Shown here piece by piece: positions 8,301 through 16,155 of a stretch of 64,000 nt of DNA. The DNA is taken from NCBI GenBank assembly GCA_965203865.1, contig OZ241916.1:62001-126000 (forward strand), written 5' to 3'. Every line of letters starts with the position of its first letter. The stretch's first letter is position 1. A program made the position numbers and the translations under genes. The stretch is from G965200765 sp965203865. GTDB lineage: Bacteria > Pseudomonadota > Gammaproteobacteria > Arenicellales > JAJDZL01. Below the pieces are notes generated by a model, which was given only the letters and a program-made list of their open reading frames with translations, was not told where the DNA came from and searched no databases.

Positions 8301-10630
8301 CGCTGGCCGCCAGCACCACGCTGACGTTTGCTATGGGGGAGACGAGCAAGACGATTACGGTGTCGGTGACGGGCGACACGGTGAACGAGCCGGACGAGAC
8401 GTTGGTCGTCACGCTGAGCAGTCCGTCGGGTGCGGACATCGTGACGGCGAGCGCCACCGGTACGATCAGGGACAACGACACGCCGGGCTTTTCGATCGAC
8501 TCGCCGAGCATGGCAGAAGGCGATGACGGCGATTCGAATGACCTGGTTTTCACGGTTTCGCTGAGTCCGGCCAGCTACCAGGATGTGACAGTGAACTACG
8601 CCGTTACGGGCGGTACGGCGACATCGGGGCCCGACTACACGGCGGTCGCAGCCAGCTCGCTGTCGTTTAATGCGGGGGATACGAGCAAGACGATTACGGT
8701 GTCGGTGACCGGCGACCTGGCGTTCGAGCCGAACGAGACCGTTGTGGTCACGCTGAGCGGCGCGTCTGCGGGCACGGCGATTGCGACATCAAGCGGCACC
8801 GGTACGATTACCAACGACGACCCGGGCATTTCGATTGATTCGCCGACTGTTGAAGAGGTCGACGAGGACGAGACGGTCACGCTGACGTTCACGGTTACGC
8901 TGGCGCCGGCGCCGACGGCTCCGGTGACGGTGGACTATGCGGATGCAGGCACGGGCACGGCGGAGTCGGGAGTCGACTACGCGGCGATTGCCGGCGGCAC
9001 GCTGACGTTTGCGGCGAATGTGACAACCCAGACGATTGAGGTTTCAGTGATCGGGGATATCCTGTCGGAGCCGGACGAGACGGTGGTCGTCACCCTGAGC
9101 AACCCGAACCCGTCGTACACGCTGGTGGCCGCCAGCGGCACGGGCACCATAACGGACAACGACGAACTGGTGCAGGACGAGCTGGACATGGAGATTGTGG
9201 CGGAGGTTGCGCGCGAGGTTACCACGAGCGTGGTGGCGGCGGTCAGCAGCCGGGTGGCTTCGGTGGTCGGCGGCGCGGCGATTTCCCCGCCGGTCAATGC
9301 GCCGCCGGTTGATGTGCCGGCGACTGGCGGGTTTGCGAACAGCGGCCTGCTTTCGATTCTGGCGCGTGCCGTGAAGCACGATCGCGAACGCGACCGCGGC
9401 CTGGAGCGTTCGGAGATGTCGCTGTACCGTTCACTGGACGGTGCGAGCTTCGTCTACTCGCCGAGTGCTCTGGGTGCGGCTGGCTCGGCCGGTGCGTCCG
9501 GCGGGGGCCATTCCGGCATCCTGACAGTGTGGGGCTCGGTTGACTATCGCAAGATGTCGGGCAGCGGCGAGGGTGCGCTGACATGGGACGGCGAGCTGGC
9601 GTCACTGAATATTGGCACCGACACGCTGAGCGAGTCCGGCATTCTGGTCGGCGTGGCGGTTGGCGCGTCGAAGGGAAGCTTCGGCTATCGGGGCAGTATC
9701 GGCGGCACCGGCGGCGTGCTGAAGATGCGGGTGAAGACGCTGAATCCCTATGTTGGCTGGTCGGTGTCGGAGTCGGCGAGCCTGTGGGCGGCGGTCGGCT
9801 ACGGCAGGGGCAAGATCAGCTACAACGACGAAGATACTGAATCATCCTCCAGCAAGATGAAGCTGGCCAGTGCGGCTTTCGGCGGTCGCTATCGCCTGTT
9901 TTCAGCTAGTGGTTCGGCAGACGGCCGTTTGGTTCAGGTGGATCTGAAGGGCGAGGCCTGGGGTCTGCAGAACGAGGTCGAGGGGGATGCGCAGCGTCCG
10001 ATGGGATCGAAGTCGCGGGCGCAAGGGATGCGCATTGCGATTGAGAGGCACCGCAGCGGCGTGCTTGAATCCGGCGCTTCGCTGGTGCTTTCGGGCGAGG
10101 CCGGCGTGCGCTGGGACGGCGGCGACGGCGACACCGGAACCGGCTTTGAAATGGGCGGCGCTGCCAGCTACGGCAATTCTGCGACCGGAATGAAGGTGGT
10201 TGCGACGGCACGCGTCCTGGTGGACCATGAAAGCGACCGGAAGGAGTGGGGCGCCGGCTTGACTGTGGGATGCCGGGTGGATGGACGAGAGACCGGCATG
10301 ACCTACAGGTCTTCGCTGTCGCACGGTCAGGCGGAAAGCGGTGTCGACTCTCTGTGGGACAGCAGCGCCGCCAGTCGCACATCGTCCGAAGAGAACAGCT
10401 TGGCGACGCGTCTGGACGCGGAGGTTGGCTATCGATTCTACGGAAGCAGCGGGCTGCACACGCCGTATGTTGGATTCGGAGCGGAAGACGGCAGCAGGCG
10501 CGACTACCGCATCGGCATGCGCTATGCGGGCGGTTCAGCAATCTCTTCAGGCCTGGAGTTCGAGCGTCGCGAAGCAAGCAGCAAGCGGCCGGACCACAGG
10601 GTCATGCTGACGGGGCGGATGAACTGGTAG
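2372..10630 (+). CDS. Giant Calx-beta repeat autotransporter
   Basis: A very large (up to 2,752 residues) surface protein. A long N-terminal extension precedes a hydrophobic signal (CSLLAAAMSVC, then ANA-E at about residue 102). A region of about 110 residues follows, then one divergent Calx-beta-like unit, then 17 close Calx-beta repeats of about 113 residues, each opening like FSIDSPSVTEGDS and closing like GTGTITDDDP (about residues 342-2264). The last 380 residues, ending in Trp, form an autotransporter beta-barrel. Calx-beta repeats bind calcium and build adhesive stalks, so a calcium-dependent adhesin is the likely role. The start is unclear: ATG at 2372 or 2468, or GTG at 2546, all in frame; a TATAAT at 2386 favours 2468. 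The coding DNA is far richer in GC than its neighbours, which creates long antisense open frames that are not genes. Confidence 0.87.
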   Translation: MPGWFIIVENSPVLGAGVDSVFCCKKIFGYKLMKLMLKLIEPIVWLCSRRSFALAHKLVRGGGIFRNACLFESPARGPALARRVACSLLAAAMSVCMLPDANAEINGFQSPYSGSSIFAYQLHGATLDILDSANPGRGFLTNIAADQIQLSGAPTGLTISSHQVDDERDDNLLLTFGCTGNCLTVSSNTSVTVQVKRTGYIGFSVLPATPLWYSEGTFTIKPSAKELVTSTPTNSSTVTEAGTQSTFTVRLRLAPSANVTVALSIGDTTEGSVSPSTLTFTTQNYGTAQTVTVTGVDDNIEDGSQDFFVVLDPASSGDSTYNGLSNVNVRMTTTDNESRPSFSIDSPSVTEGDSGMVNLNFTVTASPLSVLRTYTVDWAEGTGGTATSGTDYTAITGGTLSFIPGLPVRTISVPVNGDTVDESNETVVITLSSATSGSTIGTASGTGTIRDDDPKFSIDSPSVAEGDSGDTSNLTFTVTLSESYTSALTVDYADAGTGTATSGTDYTAVASGTLTFAAGVTTQTITVPVTGDTADEGASETVVIMLSNATAGTGISTATGTGTITDNDPQFSIADASATEGDSGSVNMTFTVTLSGSGSSSYTVDYASSDGTATAGTDYTAVSGTLTFAAGTTSQTFAVSVTGDTVNEANETLTVTLSNASAGTSIATASATGTITDNDTPSFSIDSPSVTEGDSGSVTMTFTVSLNPAGASQHTVNYARTGGTAASGTDFTALSASTLTFAAGTTSQTITVSVRGDTLDESNETVIITLSSASSGSTIGTATGTGTITDDDPKFSINSPSVTEGDSGSVNLVFTVTLSAAGASQHTVGYAQTGGTATSGTDYTAVTANTLTFAAGTTTQTITVSVTGDTTDESNETVVITLSNASSGTAISTAIGTGTIRDDDPNFSINSPSVVEGDSGSVNLVFTVTLSAASTSSLTVDYARTGGTATSGTDYTAVASNTLTFAANTTTRTITVSVTGDTVDEGNETVVITLSNSSSGTAISTATGTGTITDDDPKFSINSPTVAEGDSSTTNLTFTVTLSAAGATQHTVGYAQTGGTATSGTDYTAVTAGTLTFAAGVTTRTITVSVTGDTADEGSETVVLTLSNASSGTAISTATGTGTITDDDPKFSINSPSVVEGDSGDSNNLVFTVTLSAASTSSLTVNYARTGGTATSGTDYTAVASTTLTFAANETSQTITVPVTGDAMDEGAGETVVVTLSSPSAGTGISTMSGTGTITDDDPKFSIGNASATEGNTGSVNMTFTVTLGAGAASQYTVDYASSDGATNGATAGTDYTAVSGTLTFPAGTTSRTITVSVTGDTMNEANETVVVTLSDPSAGTAISMATGTGTITDNDTPNFSINSPSVAEGDSSTTSLTFTVSLSPASATQVTVNYADAGTGTATSGTDYTALASSTTLTFTAGTTTQTITVSVSGDTTHEADETVVITLSGASAGTNISTASGTGTITNDDPGLTIDSPSVTEGDSGSVNLVFTVTMSPASSSQVTVNYARTGGTATSGTDFTALAASTTLTFAANETSKTITVSVTGDTINEANETVIVTLSSASGADIVTASGTGTITDDDTPSFSINSPSVVEGDSSTTNLEFTVTLSPASYQATTVDYATATAGTATAGTDFTAISATTLTFAAGDTSKTFMVSVTGDTTDEGAGETVVVALSDATGNAEIGTSSGTGTITDDDPKFSIGNASATEGDSSSVNMTFTVTLSGAGNSQYTVDYASTDGTATAGSDYTAVSGTLTFAAGVTSQTISVSVLGDTMHEANETLTVTLSNASAGTAVATASGTGTITDNDTPSFSIDSPSVAEGDSSTTNLTFTVTLSPASAIQETVNYADAGTGTATSGTDYTALASSTTLTFAAGTTTQTFTVTVSGDATYESDETVVITLSGASSGTNISTATGTGTITNDDPGLSIADASVTEGDSSSVNLVFTVTMSPASSSQVTVNYARTGGTATSGTDFTALAASTTLTFAMGETSKTITVSVTGDTVNEPDETLVVTLSSPSGADIVTASATGTIRDNDTPGFSIDSPSMAEGDDGDSNDLVFTVSLSPASYQDVTVNYAVTGGTATSGPDYTAVAASSLSFNAGDTSKTITVSVTGDLAFEPNETVVVTLSGASAGTAIATSSGTGTITNDDPGISIDSPTVEEVDEDETVTLTFTVTLAPAPTAPVTVDYADAGTGTAESGVDYAAIAGGTLTFAANVTTQTIEVSVIGDILSEPDETVVVTLSNPNPSYTLVAASGTGTITDNDELVQDELDMEIVAEVAREVTTSVVAAVSSRVASVVGGAAISPPVNAPPVDVPATGGFANSGLLSILARAVKHDRERDRGLERSEMSLYRSLDGASFVYSPSALGAAGSAGASGGGHSGILTVWGSVDYRKMSGSGEGALTWDGELASLNIGTDTLSESGILVGVAVGASKGSFGYRGSIGGTGGVLKMRVKTLNPYVGWSVSESASLWAAVGYGRGKISYNDEDTESSSSKMKLASAAFGGRYRLFSASGSADGRLVQVDLKGEAWGLQNEVEGDAQRPMGSKSRAQGMRIAIERHRSGVLESGASLVLSGEAGVRWDGGDGDTGTGFEMGGAASYGNSATGMKVVATARVLVDHESDRKEWGAGLTVGCRVDGRETGMTYRSSLSHGQAESGVDSLWDSSAASRTSSEENSLATRLDAEVGYRFYGSSGLHTPYVGFGAEDGSRRDYRIGMRYAGGSAISSGLEFERREASSKRPDHRVMLTGRMNW
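2550..2559 (+). repeat. G10 homopolymer inside the 5' coding region
   Basis: Ten G residues encode three Gly in the N-terminal extension, before the signal peptide core. A change of one G would put everything upstream out of frame with the signal peptide and repeats. As sequenced the tract keeps the starts at 2372 and 2468 in frame, the ON state. This is the classic architecture of a phase-variable adhesin. Confidence 0.85.
3396..9165 (+). repeat. 17 tandem Calx-beta coding repeats of about 339 bp
   Basis: The DNA units are strongly alike, with recurrent blocks such as GGCACCGGCACGATCACGGA and ACGCTGACGTTTGCGGC. Units differ mainly in the opening block (DSPSV, NSPSV, DASAT, GNASAT) and in the turn after the first strand. 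Variants alternate in patterns that recur along the array, for example the GNASATEG unit near 6100 and again near 7480, suggesting block duplication. Such an array can expand or contract by recombination and is prone to collapse in short-read assembly. Confidence 0.9.
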
Positions 10631-10925
10631 GCGGGAAAGAATCAGCGTAGTAATATCCGATACATTACCGGCAATTTTCGAGCATCGCTCACAACAGTGT
10701 AGTTCACATGTCCATACATCTGCGACAAATAGCCGTGTGCTTGCGTATCAATCGTGATGCAGAACGATTGAATGCCCTGAATGCTTTAATTTAGATGCAC
10801 GTCAAGTAAATCTTTCTACGTAATATTTAATGGTATAGTAGTATCGGCTTTGGCCAGTGCCGAAATTCTTACTGCGCCTGTTTTGAACTTAAAGCGCATT
10901 TTTTATTCTGTCAAAATTAGTTATT
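10631..10925. other. Intergenic gap between surface protein and metal ATPase
   Basis: 295 bases, AT-rich towards the ATPase. I see no convincing hairpin terminator after the surface protein gene and no clear CueR-type operator before the ATPase, although one would be expected in this interval. Confidence 0.4.
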
Positions 10926-13091
10926 ATGAGTAGTTGTCATCAATCTCACTGCTCTCCTCAAGCAGTGCAGTACACTTGCCCGATGCATCCGGAAATTATT
11001 GAAAGCAAGTCGGGTGACTGCCCGTCTTGCGGAATGTCTCTTGAGTCCATGGTAGCATTTGATGCGCCCGAAGGTCCAAATGAAGAGTTGATTGACTTTA
11101 AGCGCAGATTTTGGGTCGGTTTGCTTCTTGGTATTCCAGTGATAGCGCTAGAGATGGCACCCCACATAGGGATTTCTCTTGACTGGCTGGTTTCAAAAGA
11201 AGCCTCTGTCTGGATACAACTGGCATTGACTACGCCGATTTACTTCTGGTGCGGCCTGCCTTTTCTCGTGCGTGGCTGGGCATCCGTGAAAAACCGTAGT
11301 CTGAACATGTATACGCTTATTGCAACCGGGGTAACCGCGGCATATTTCTTCAGTTTGTTTGCAGTTGTTTGGCCAGAACTTTTTATTTCGGATTTTCGCA
11401 ATGCAGACGGTGTTGCCACTGTTTATTTTGAGGCGGCGGTAGGAATCATTGTATTGATACTGCTAGGGCAAATTCTTGAGGCAAGAGCCATTGAGCGGAC
11501 AGGTGGAGCGGTTCGGTCGCTGCTTGACCTGATGCCGAAGACTGCATTGAAGTTAAATCAGGACGACAGTCTCGTAGAAGTTCCGGTTGAAGAGTTGAAT
11601 ATAGGCGATCTCATTCAGGTACGACCGGGAGAAAGCATTCCGCTTGATGGAACTGTGCAGACCGGGTCTTCAAGTATTGACGAATCCTGGTTGACAGGAG
11701 AGTCTTTCCCTGTTGAAAAATCAGTTGGCGACCGGGTCACAAGCGGTACTATTAACGGTTCTGGAGCACTTGTTGTAAAAGTTGCGCAGAAACATGATCA
11801 GTCTACGCTGGCGCAGGTTGTTCGAATGGTTGCCGAAGCTCAGCGCAGTCGCGCACCAGTCCAGCGCTTTGCAGATATCGTGTCCGCCTGGTTTGTTCCA
11901 ATCGTGGTTTGCATAGCAATAGCTACATTTATTGTCTGGCTTGTCTGGGGACCGCCTCCGGCGCTTGCTTTTGCAGTGCTGGTTTCTGTTTCGGTTCTGA
12001 TCATCGCCTGTCCTTGCGCACTTGGACTCGCTACGCCTATGTCCATAACTGTAGCTGTTGGTCGCGGAGCGCGGGCCGGCGTATTGGTTAAAGAGGCGGA
12101 ATCCCTGGAAGTTCTGTCCAAAGTGGATACGCTGGTCGTTGACAAAACGGGAACGCTTACTGTTGGAAAACCAGCTGTGACAGAAATTTTGCCTGTCGGC
12201 GAACACTCGGAAACCACCCTTCTGGAAGCAGCGGCGGCAGTAGAAGTTGTTAGCGAACATCCTTTGGCTTCTGCAATTGTCAATGCTGCGAAAGAAAAGA
12301 ATATTGCAATACGTCCGGCAAGCCAGTTCAAGGCTTTTTCTGGTCAGGGTGCGACTGGCGAGAGCAGCGGTCGCAAAATTGTTCTGGGCAATTCCGAATT
12401 TTTGAAATCCCAAGGTTGCGACCCGGATTATTCAGAGCAAAAAGTGGAGCAGCTTCAGGACCAAGGGAAAACAGTCGTATTTGTCGCAGCGGATCAAAAA
12501 TTTCTGGGTCTCATGGCTATTGAAGACCCTGTTAAAGAATCAACCCGGGGCATGTTGGCAAACCTGCAACGTAGAGGAATCCGCATTGTAATGGCGACAG
12601 GTGACAATGAACGAGCTGCGAAGACAGTCGCAACCCAGCTGGGGATTGAAGAGGTGCACGCGGGTTTGCTGCCTGAAGAAAAAGCAGCTGTGGTAACACA
12701 ACTGCAAGCAAAAGGATACTGCGTTGCTGTTGCTGGCGACGGAATCAATGATGCACTGGCGCTGACCACTGCAAATGTCGGTATCGCGATGAGCACCGGT
12801 GCTGACATTGCTGTGGAGAGTGCTGGCATAACTATTTTGAATGGAGACTTGCGCGGAATAATTCACGCAAGAAACCTTTCCGAAGCGACAATCAAAAATA
12901 TTCGTCAAAACCTGTTTTTTGCATTTTTCTACAACAGCCTGGGTATTCCGATTGCCGCTGGATTGTTCTATCCTGTACTTGGCATACTGCTTTCACCCGT
13001 TATCGCAGCAATCGCCATGTGCCTGTCAGATTTATGCGTTGTCGGGAATGCACTGCGACTGAGGAAGGTGCGTATTGAACAAGGTGCATAG
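10926..13091 (+). CDS. P1B-type heavy-metal (copper/silver) translocating ATPase
   Basis: Exports monovalent copper or silver from the cytoplasm using ATP. The N-terminus has no classical HMA fold; it carries the short Cys-rich metal-binding domain YTCPMHPE (Cys18) and GDCPSCGM (Cys32, Cys35), the form found in SilP/CopA-like pumps. Membrane helices follow. The transport motif CPCALGLATP is near residue 364, the phosphorylation site DKTGTLT near 406, the SEHPLAS motif near 445 and GDGIND near 605. At 721 residues it has the normal length for HMA-less pumps and looks intact. It stands alone on the plus strand and converges with a permease gene. Copper specificity follows from the CPC motif and N-terminal domain type; silver cannot be excluded. 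Confidence 0.93.
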   Translation: MSSCHQSHCSPQAVQYTCPMHPEIIESKSGDCPSCGMSLESMVAFDAPEGPNEELIDFKRRFWVGLLLGIPVIALEMAPHIGISLDWLVSKEASVWIQLALTTPIYFWCGLPFLVRGWASVKNRSLNMYTLIATGVTAAYFFSLFAVVWPELFISDFRNADGVATVYFEAAVGIIVLILLGQILEARAIERTGGAVRSLLDLMPKTALKLNQDDSLVEVPVEELNIGDLIQVRPGESIPLDGTVQTGSSSIDESWLTGESFPVEKSVGDRVTSGTINGSGALVVKVAQKHDQSTLAQVVRMVAEAQRSRAPVQRFADIVSAWFVPIVVCIAIATFIVWLVWGPPPALAFAVLVSVSVLIIACPCALGLATPMSITVAVGRGARAGVLVKEAESLEVLSKVDTLVVDKTGTLTVGKPAVTEILPVGEHSETTLLEAAAAVEVVSEHPLASAIVNAAKEKNIAIRPASQFKAFSGQGATGESSGRKIVLGNSEFLKSQGCDPDYSEQKVEQLQDQGKTVVFVAADQKFLGLMAIEDPVKESTRGMLANLQRRGIRIVMATGDNERAAKTVATQLGIEEVHAGLLPEEKAAVVTQLQAKGYCVAVAGDGINDALALTTANVGIAMSTGADIAVESAGITILNGDLRGIIHARNLSEATIKNIRQNLFFAFFYNSLGIPIAAGLFYPVLGILLSPVIAAIAMCLSDLCVVGNALRLRKVRIEQGA

Positions 13092-13153
13092 GTGTAACAG
13101 CAAATGTTTGCTTCAAAAAATGCTGGTATGATTTGATGCAATTTTGAAATCTC

Positions 13154-14182
13154 TCAGGATACAGCAAATTCGTAGGACCAGCCTGCGAGCAGAGAGCCTG
13201 CTACTGCCAGAATCAGGAAAAAAACAAACGGCTTGGTTTTGAGGACAGGGAAAATTGCCATGGCACCCCAGATGCTCACAATTCCGCCAGATATCAGAAA
13301 ACCCATTGCTGCTCCTGAGGACATGCCAAAATCAATCATTGCGCGGACTAGGGGAAGGGCGGCATAGCTGTCCAAATACATGGGTGCTCCGACGAAGACG
13401 GCGAGCGGAATTGCCCACCAGGCACCGCTGCCAACATACATTGACAATGCTTCTGGCTGCAACCATCCTTGCAGCAGTCGCTCGGCAGTAAACGCCAAGC
13501 TCAAGCAGACGAAAACAAGCTTGGCCATTGCCCAAATTTCACGAAGCATTTGTTGTTTTCGGTCGTTATACTTCCATACAGCAACGATGAATTGAACTTT
13601 ATCGCCACAGGTTTTTGTTGCCAGTGCTCCGACCAGACCACCTTGTTTGAGGGGGGTCGCAATCCACACAGTACTACTTAAAGCAACTGTCGCGTACCCG
13701 CCAAAAACTCCGATAGCAAATGCAGCAATTGTTTTTCCAATGGCAAAATTCAGCCCCAGAACCGCAGTAGTTGCCGCAAGCATGGCGGGATCTGTAATTG
13801 GCGAGGAAAGCCAGAAAGCCATGACAGGTGCAAATGGAACTCCGGAAACCAGCAGTCCGACCATTAGCGGCAATACGCATAGGCCGCATACGGGTGTTAA
13901 AGCTCCGACCGCAGATGCCATCAGAATGGAAGCATGAAGATTGGCTTCAAAAATTCGCTTTATATTTTCGCCGGCACCACTTGCATTCACCCAGGCTGAA
14001 ATAAGAATGCCCGGAACCACAAGGGGTGCAACTTGCAAATTGTTCTCAAGTATGAAAACCACAGTTTCATACAGCCATTTTGGCCAAAAAACGGACACTG
14101 CAATAATGCCGAAGGACGCAAGAATTAACCAAATATGCTTGCGCTGAAAAAAACGATTTGCAGATTTTGCAAGTTCAGCCAA
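13154..14182 (-). CDS. DUF318/ArsP-type membrane permease
   Basis: An integral membrane protein of 342 residues with about eight to ten hydrophobic segments. The block GALTPVCGLCVLPLMVGLL near residue 93 carries two Cys in a helix, and a second similar block with GAPMYLDSYAALPLVRAMI lies near residue 270. The pseudo-repeat pattern and these motifs match the permease family that includes ArsP, the trivalent organoarsenical efflux protein, and YraQ. The Cys pair could bind a soft metal or metalloid, which fits its place next to a heavy-metal pump. The gene ends 62 bases from the ATPase stop, so the two are convergent and not an operon. The true substrate is unknown. Confidence 0.75.
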   Translation of the reverse strand: MAELAKSANRFFQRKHIWLILASFGIIAVSVFWPKWLYETVVFILENNLQVAPLVVPGILISAWVNASGAGENIKRIFEANLHASILMASAVGALTPVCGLCVLPLMVGLLVSGVPFAPVMAFWLSSPITDPAMLAATTAVLGLNFAIGKTIAAFAIGVFGGYATVALSSTVWIATPLKQGGLVGALATKTCGDKVQFIVAVWKYNDRKQQMLREIWAMAKLVFVCLSLAFTAERLLQGWLQPEALSMYVGSGAWWAIPLAVFVGAPMYLDSYAALPLVRAMIDFGMSSGAAMGFLISGGIVSIWGAMAIFPVLKTKPFVFFLILAVAGSLLAGWSYEFAVS

Positions 14183-14708
14183 GACTTGATTGCTCCGTTT
14201 TACTGTGTGTAGTCATAGTATGGAAGAATAATATACATTTGAGTGTGTTCCTGTTGGAAGAAATTGAAGTCGAATTTACTGATTTGCCGGGTTTGACCGC
14301 GGCATGAAAACGACCTGAGCAGCGATTCTGGGCTTTGTCCGAGGTTTTCTGCGTAGCCGAGCGGCGATTTTTCGGCGAATTGCGAGTTTCGGACGCGTTG
14401 ATACCTGCCGCTTGCGGCGGCTGGGTCAAGACGGGGATGTCAAGCTTTGCTTTATACTTGATTGCATTCAACGAGATGTATAATACAAATGCTCATATTA
14501 GCCATTCAGAAAACATTTGTGGTGCGATGTTTGAAGCGGAAGAATGGTTGATGGAAAAATATCCTTTTATAAGGAATGGTATTGTTCAGAGAAATCTAAC
14601 ATTACGTAAAATGAAAGAAATTTTGTACAGTCAATAAATACGGTAAGTTTTTTAATATATTTAGTTATAATTAAATTTACTCGTTTATTTTGTGATGGGT
14701 GATGCTTT
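14183..14708. other. Gap before hicBA with one doubtful small reading frame
   Basis: The first half is GC-rich and resembles neither neighbour; the second half, after about 14470, is AT-rich. A plus-strand frame 14335-14637 starts at TTG. Its C-terminal half, from ATG at 14476, reads like a small acidic/basic protein (FEAEEWLMEKYPF). I recognise no family and would not call it a gene without homologues. The last 60 bases are very AT-rich and probably hold the hicB promoter. Confidence 0.3.
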
Positions 14709-14990
14709 ATGAATAACAAATTCAGATTTTACGTCAGACCGGTATGGGACGAAGAGGCCAAAGTTTACTATTCAGAAAGCAACATATTCGGTTTGCATAT
14801 TGAAGGTGAAACCGAAGAGGAATTTATGGATGCTTTTTACGAAATAGCTCCAGAAGTTATTATTCGCAACTATTACCAAGGTGAAATTTCTACCAGAGAT
14901 CTGGTCGAAAAACCTCTAAAAGAAACTTTGAAGGGATTATTTCTCCCGGTATTGTTTGAGCGCCCTGTGGAAACAATGGCGACTCAATGA
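14709..14990 (+). CDS. hicB: HicB-like antitoxin, DUF1902 type
   Basis: A 93-residue protein with the partial RNase H-like fold of DUF1902/HicB antitoxins. Residues 4-50 read FRFYVRPVWDEEAKVYYSES, then GLHIEGETEEEF, the DUF1902 pattern of an aromatic strand, a WDEEA turn and a xEAxT helix start. It should bind and block the HicA toxin that follows. The stop codon overlaps the hicA start in ATGA, so the two are translationally coupled. The antitoxin comes first, the reverse of the commonest hicAB order but usual for DUF1902 pairs. No DNA-binding domain is visible in this short form, so autoregulation is uncertain. Confidence 0.8.
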   Translation: MNNKFRFYVRPVWDEEAKVYYSESNIFGLHIEGETEEEFMDAFYEIAPEVIIRNYYQGEISTRDLVEKPLKETLKGLFLPVLFERPVETMATQ

Positions 14991-15184
14991 TGCCGATAGG
15001 TTATTATTCGGATGTTGTGAAAATTTTGAAGAAGCATGGTTTTGTATTGGACCGGCAGTCCAAGCATGAAGTATGGGAGAATCCAGAAACCGGAAAGAAA
15101 GGTATTTTTGTACCCAGAAAAATTAAAAGTCGCCATACTGCCAATAGTATTCTCAATGAAGCAGGTATTGATGATAAGTTATAG
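14987..15184 (+). CDS. hicA: HicA-type mRNA interferase toxin
   Basis: A 65-residue toxin with the small double-stranded RNA-binding-like fold. The pattern is YYSDVVKILKKHGF, then DRQSKHEVW with the catalytic His at residue 27, then FVPRKIKSRHTANSILNEAGI. HicA cleaves mRNA independently of ribosomes in related systems. Length and all core motifs are normal, so the toxin looks functional. It starts in a 4-base overlap with the antitoxin gene. The pair marks the left part of an accessory island. Confidence 0.85.
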   Translation: MMPIGYYSDVVKILKKHGFVLDRQSKHEVWENPETGKKGIFVPRKIKSRHTANSILNEAGIDDKL

Positions 15185-15328
15185 CTAATTCGTCAATTTT
15201 TATTATTTTTAACAAGAGGTTGACCCCGGTCTCGGGCATGCCGCCGAGCAGCCTTTGAGCGGTGGGGTGGAGAATTAACAAAACCGGCGAAATCTGCGTT
15301 TCAAGCCCGAAAAATGTAGTTTCTTGGG

Positions 15329-15347
15329 CAGCAATTCTCATTTTAAA
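15329..15347 (+). repeat. Left 19-bp terminal inverted repeat of an IS derivative
   Basis: CAGCAATTCTCATTTTAAA here is the exact reverse complement of 15789-15807. The pair brackets a transposase C-terminal fragment, so it most likely represents the ends of the element. No target-site duplication is visible in the flanking bases. Confidence 0.75.
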
Positions 15348-15387
15348 AATAAATAAGCAAATACAAAAAGATACGAGGCGAAGCAAC

Positions 15388-15711
15388 GTCAAGCAACTGG
15401 TCGAGTGTGCACGAAGCCGATGGAAAATCGAAAACGAATCCTTCAGCGAACTCAAGAACAACGGATACCACCTTGAACACAACTTCGGACACGGCCAGAA
15501 AGGCTTGGCCAACGTGCTGCTGGTGCTCAACTTCATCGCCTTCGCCATCCACACTGTCTGCGACGAGATGTGCCGGCTCTGGCAGAAAGCCCGGGAAAAA
15601 CTCGCTGCCCGACGCGACTTCTTCACCCACTTGGCCTTGGTACCCGAGTACCTGTACTTCGATAACTGGGAGTCACTGCTGAAGAAGCTGGTGCAAGGCC
15701 GATCGCCTTAG
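15388..15711 (+). pseudogene. C-terminal fragment of a DDE transposase
   Basis: An open frame (the frame itself begins at 15262) whose recognisable part starts near 15388: ARSRWKIENESF, then LKNNGYHLEHNFGHG, then VLNFIAFAIHTV and YLYFDNWESLLK. This is the C-terminal region of a DDE transposase with the RWxIEN motif that carries the catalytic Glu. The N-terminal two thirds are missing, and the GC content jumps at about 15370 where the transposase part begins. With the flanking 19-bp inverted repeats it forms a roughly 480-bp deletion derivative that cannot transpose itself but could be moved by a related full-length element. I cannot assign the IS family securely. Confidence 0.78.
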
Positions 15712-15788
15712 CCACCCTCGATTCTTCCAAATCCTTGTATATAATCGTTTTCTTCACTTCATTCAGGAGGTGACAATTTCACAAGCCA

Positions 15789-15807
15789 TTTAAAATGAGA
15801 ATTGCTG
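15789..15807 (+). repeat. Right 19-bp terminal inverted repeat of an IS derivative
   Basis: TTTAAAATGAGAATTGCTG, exact reverse complement of 15329-15347. It lies 77 bases after the transposase fragment stop and just upstream of the promoter of the next gene pair, so the inserted element may have set the present upstream context of that pair. Confidence 0.75.
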
Positions 15808-15824
15808 AGAGCTCGCGGCGATAG

Positions 15825-15854
15825 TTGACATTAAAATACCAGTCGCGTTATAAT
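15825..15854 (+). promoter_or_regulatory. Near-perfect sigma-70 promoter for the BrnT-like pair
   Basis: TTGACA at 15825-15830 and TATAAT at 15849-15854, both exact consensus, separated by 18 bases. The likely transcription start is around 15861, only a few bases before the ATG at 15865, and no Shine-Dalgarno sequence is present, so the message is probably leaderless or nearly so. Confidence 0.75.
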
Positions 15855-15864
15855 AGTTGCAATT

Positions 15865-16155
15865 ATGCCTCCTCATTGGGATCCAGTTAAAAGAGACAAG
15901 GTTTGGATAAAGCACAAGGTAAAGTTTGAGGATGTCCAGCATGTCTTTATTGATGGGTACTATGTATATACTGAAAAGCAGTACAGGAATGGGGAGGAAA
16001 GGAATTTATTCATTGGCAGAACAAAATCCGGCCGGTTTTATGAAGGCTCCATGATAGTAGTTAACGGAGATGAGAGATTGATCACTGCATGGAAAGCAGG
16101 AAGCGATCGAATAGATTTCTATGAAGAAAACAGATTAAAGACGGAGAATGAATAA
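15865..16155 (+). CDS. BrnT-like (DUF497) toxin
   Basis: A 96-residue protein resembling BrnT ribonuclease toxins. The opening WDPVKRDKVWIKHKVKFEDV followed by VFIDG is the BrnT entry pattern (WD, K, KHxVxFE, VF-D). The middle gives RNLFIGRTKSGRF and the later strand ERLITAW, matching the RxxxIGxTxxGR and IrvI(S/T)A blocks. BrnT toxins fold like RelE and cleave RNA. The start at 15865 has no ribosome-binding site but follows a consensus promoter. It overlaps the next gene by one base (TAATG). Similarity is recognisable but not close, so function is inferred. Confidence 0.7.
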   Translation: MPPHWDPVKRDKVWIKHKVKFEDVQHVFIDGYYVYTEKQYRNGEERNLFIGRTKSGRFYEGSMIVVNGDERLITAWKAGSDRIDFYEENRLKTENE

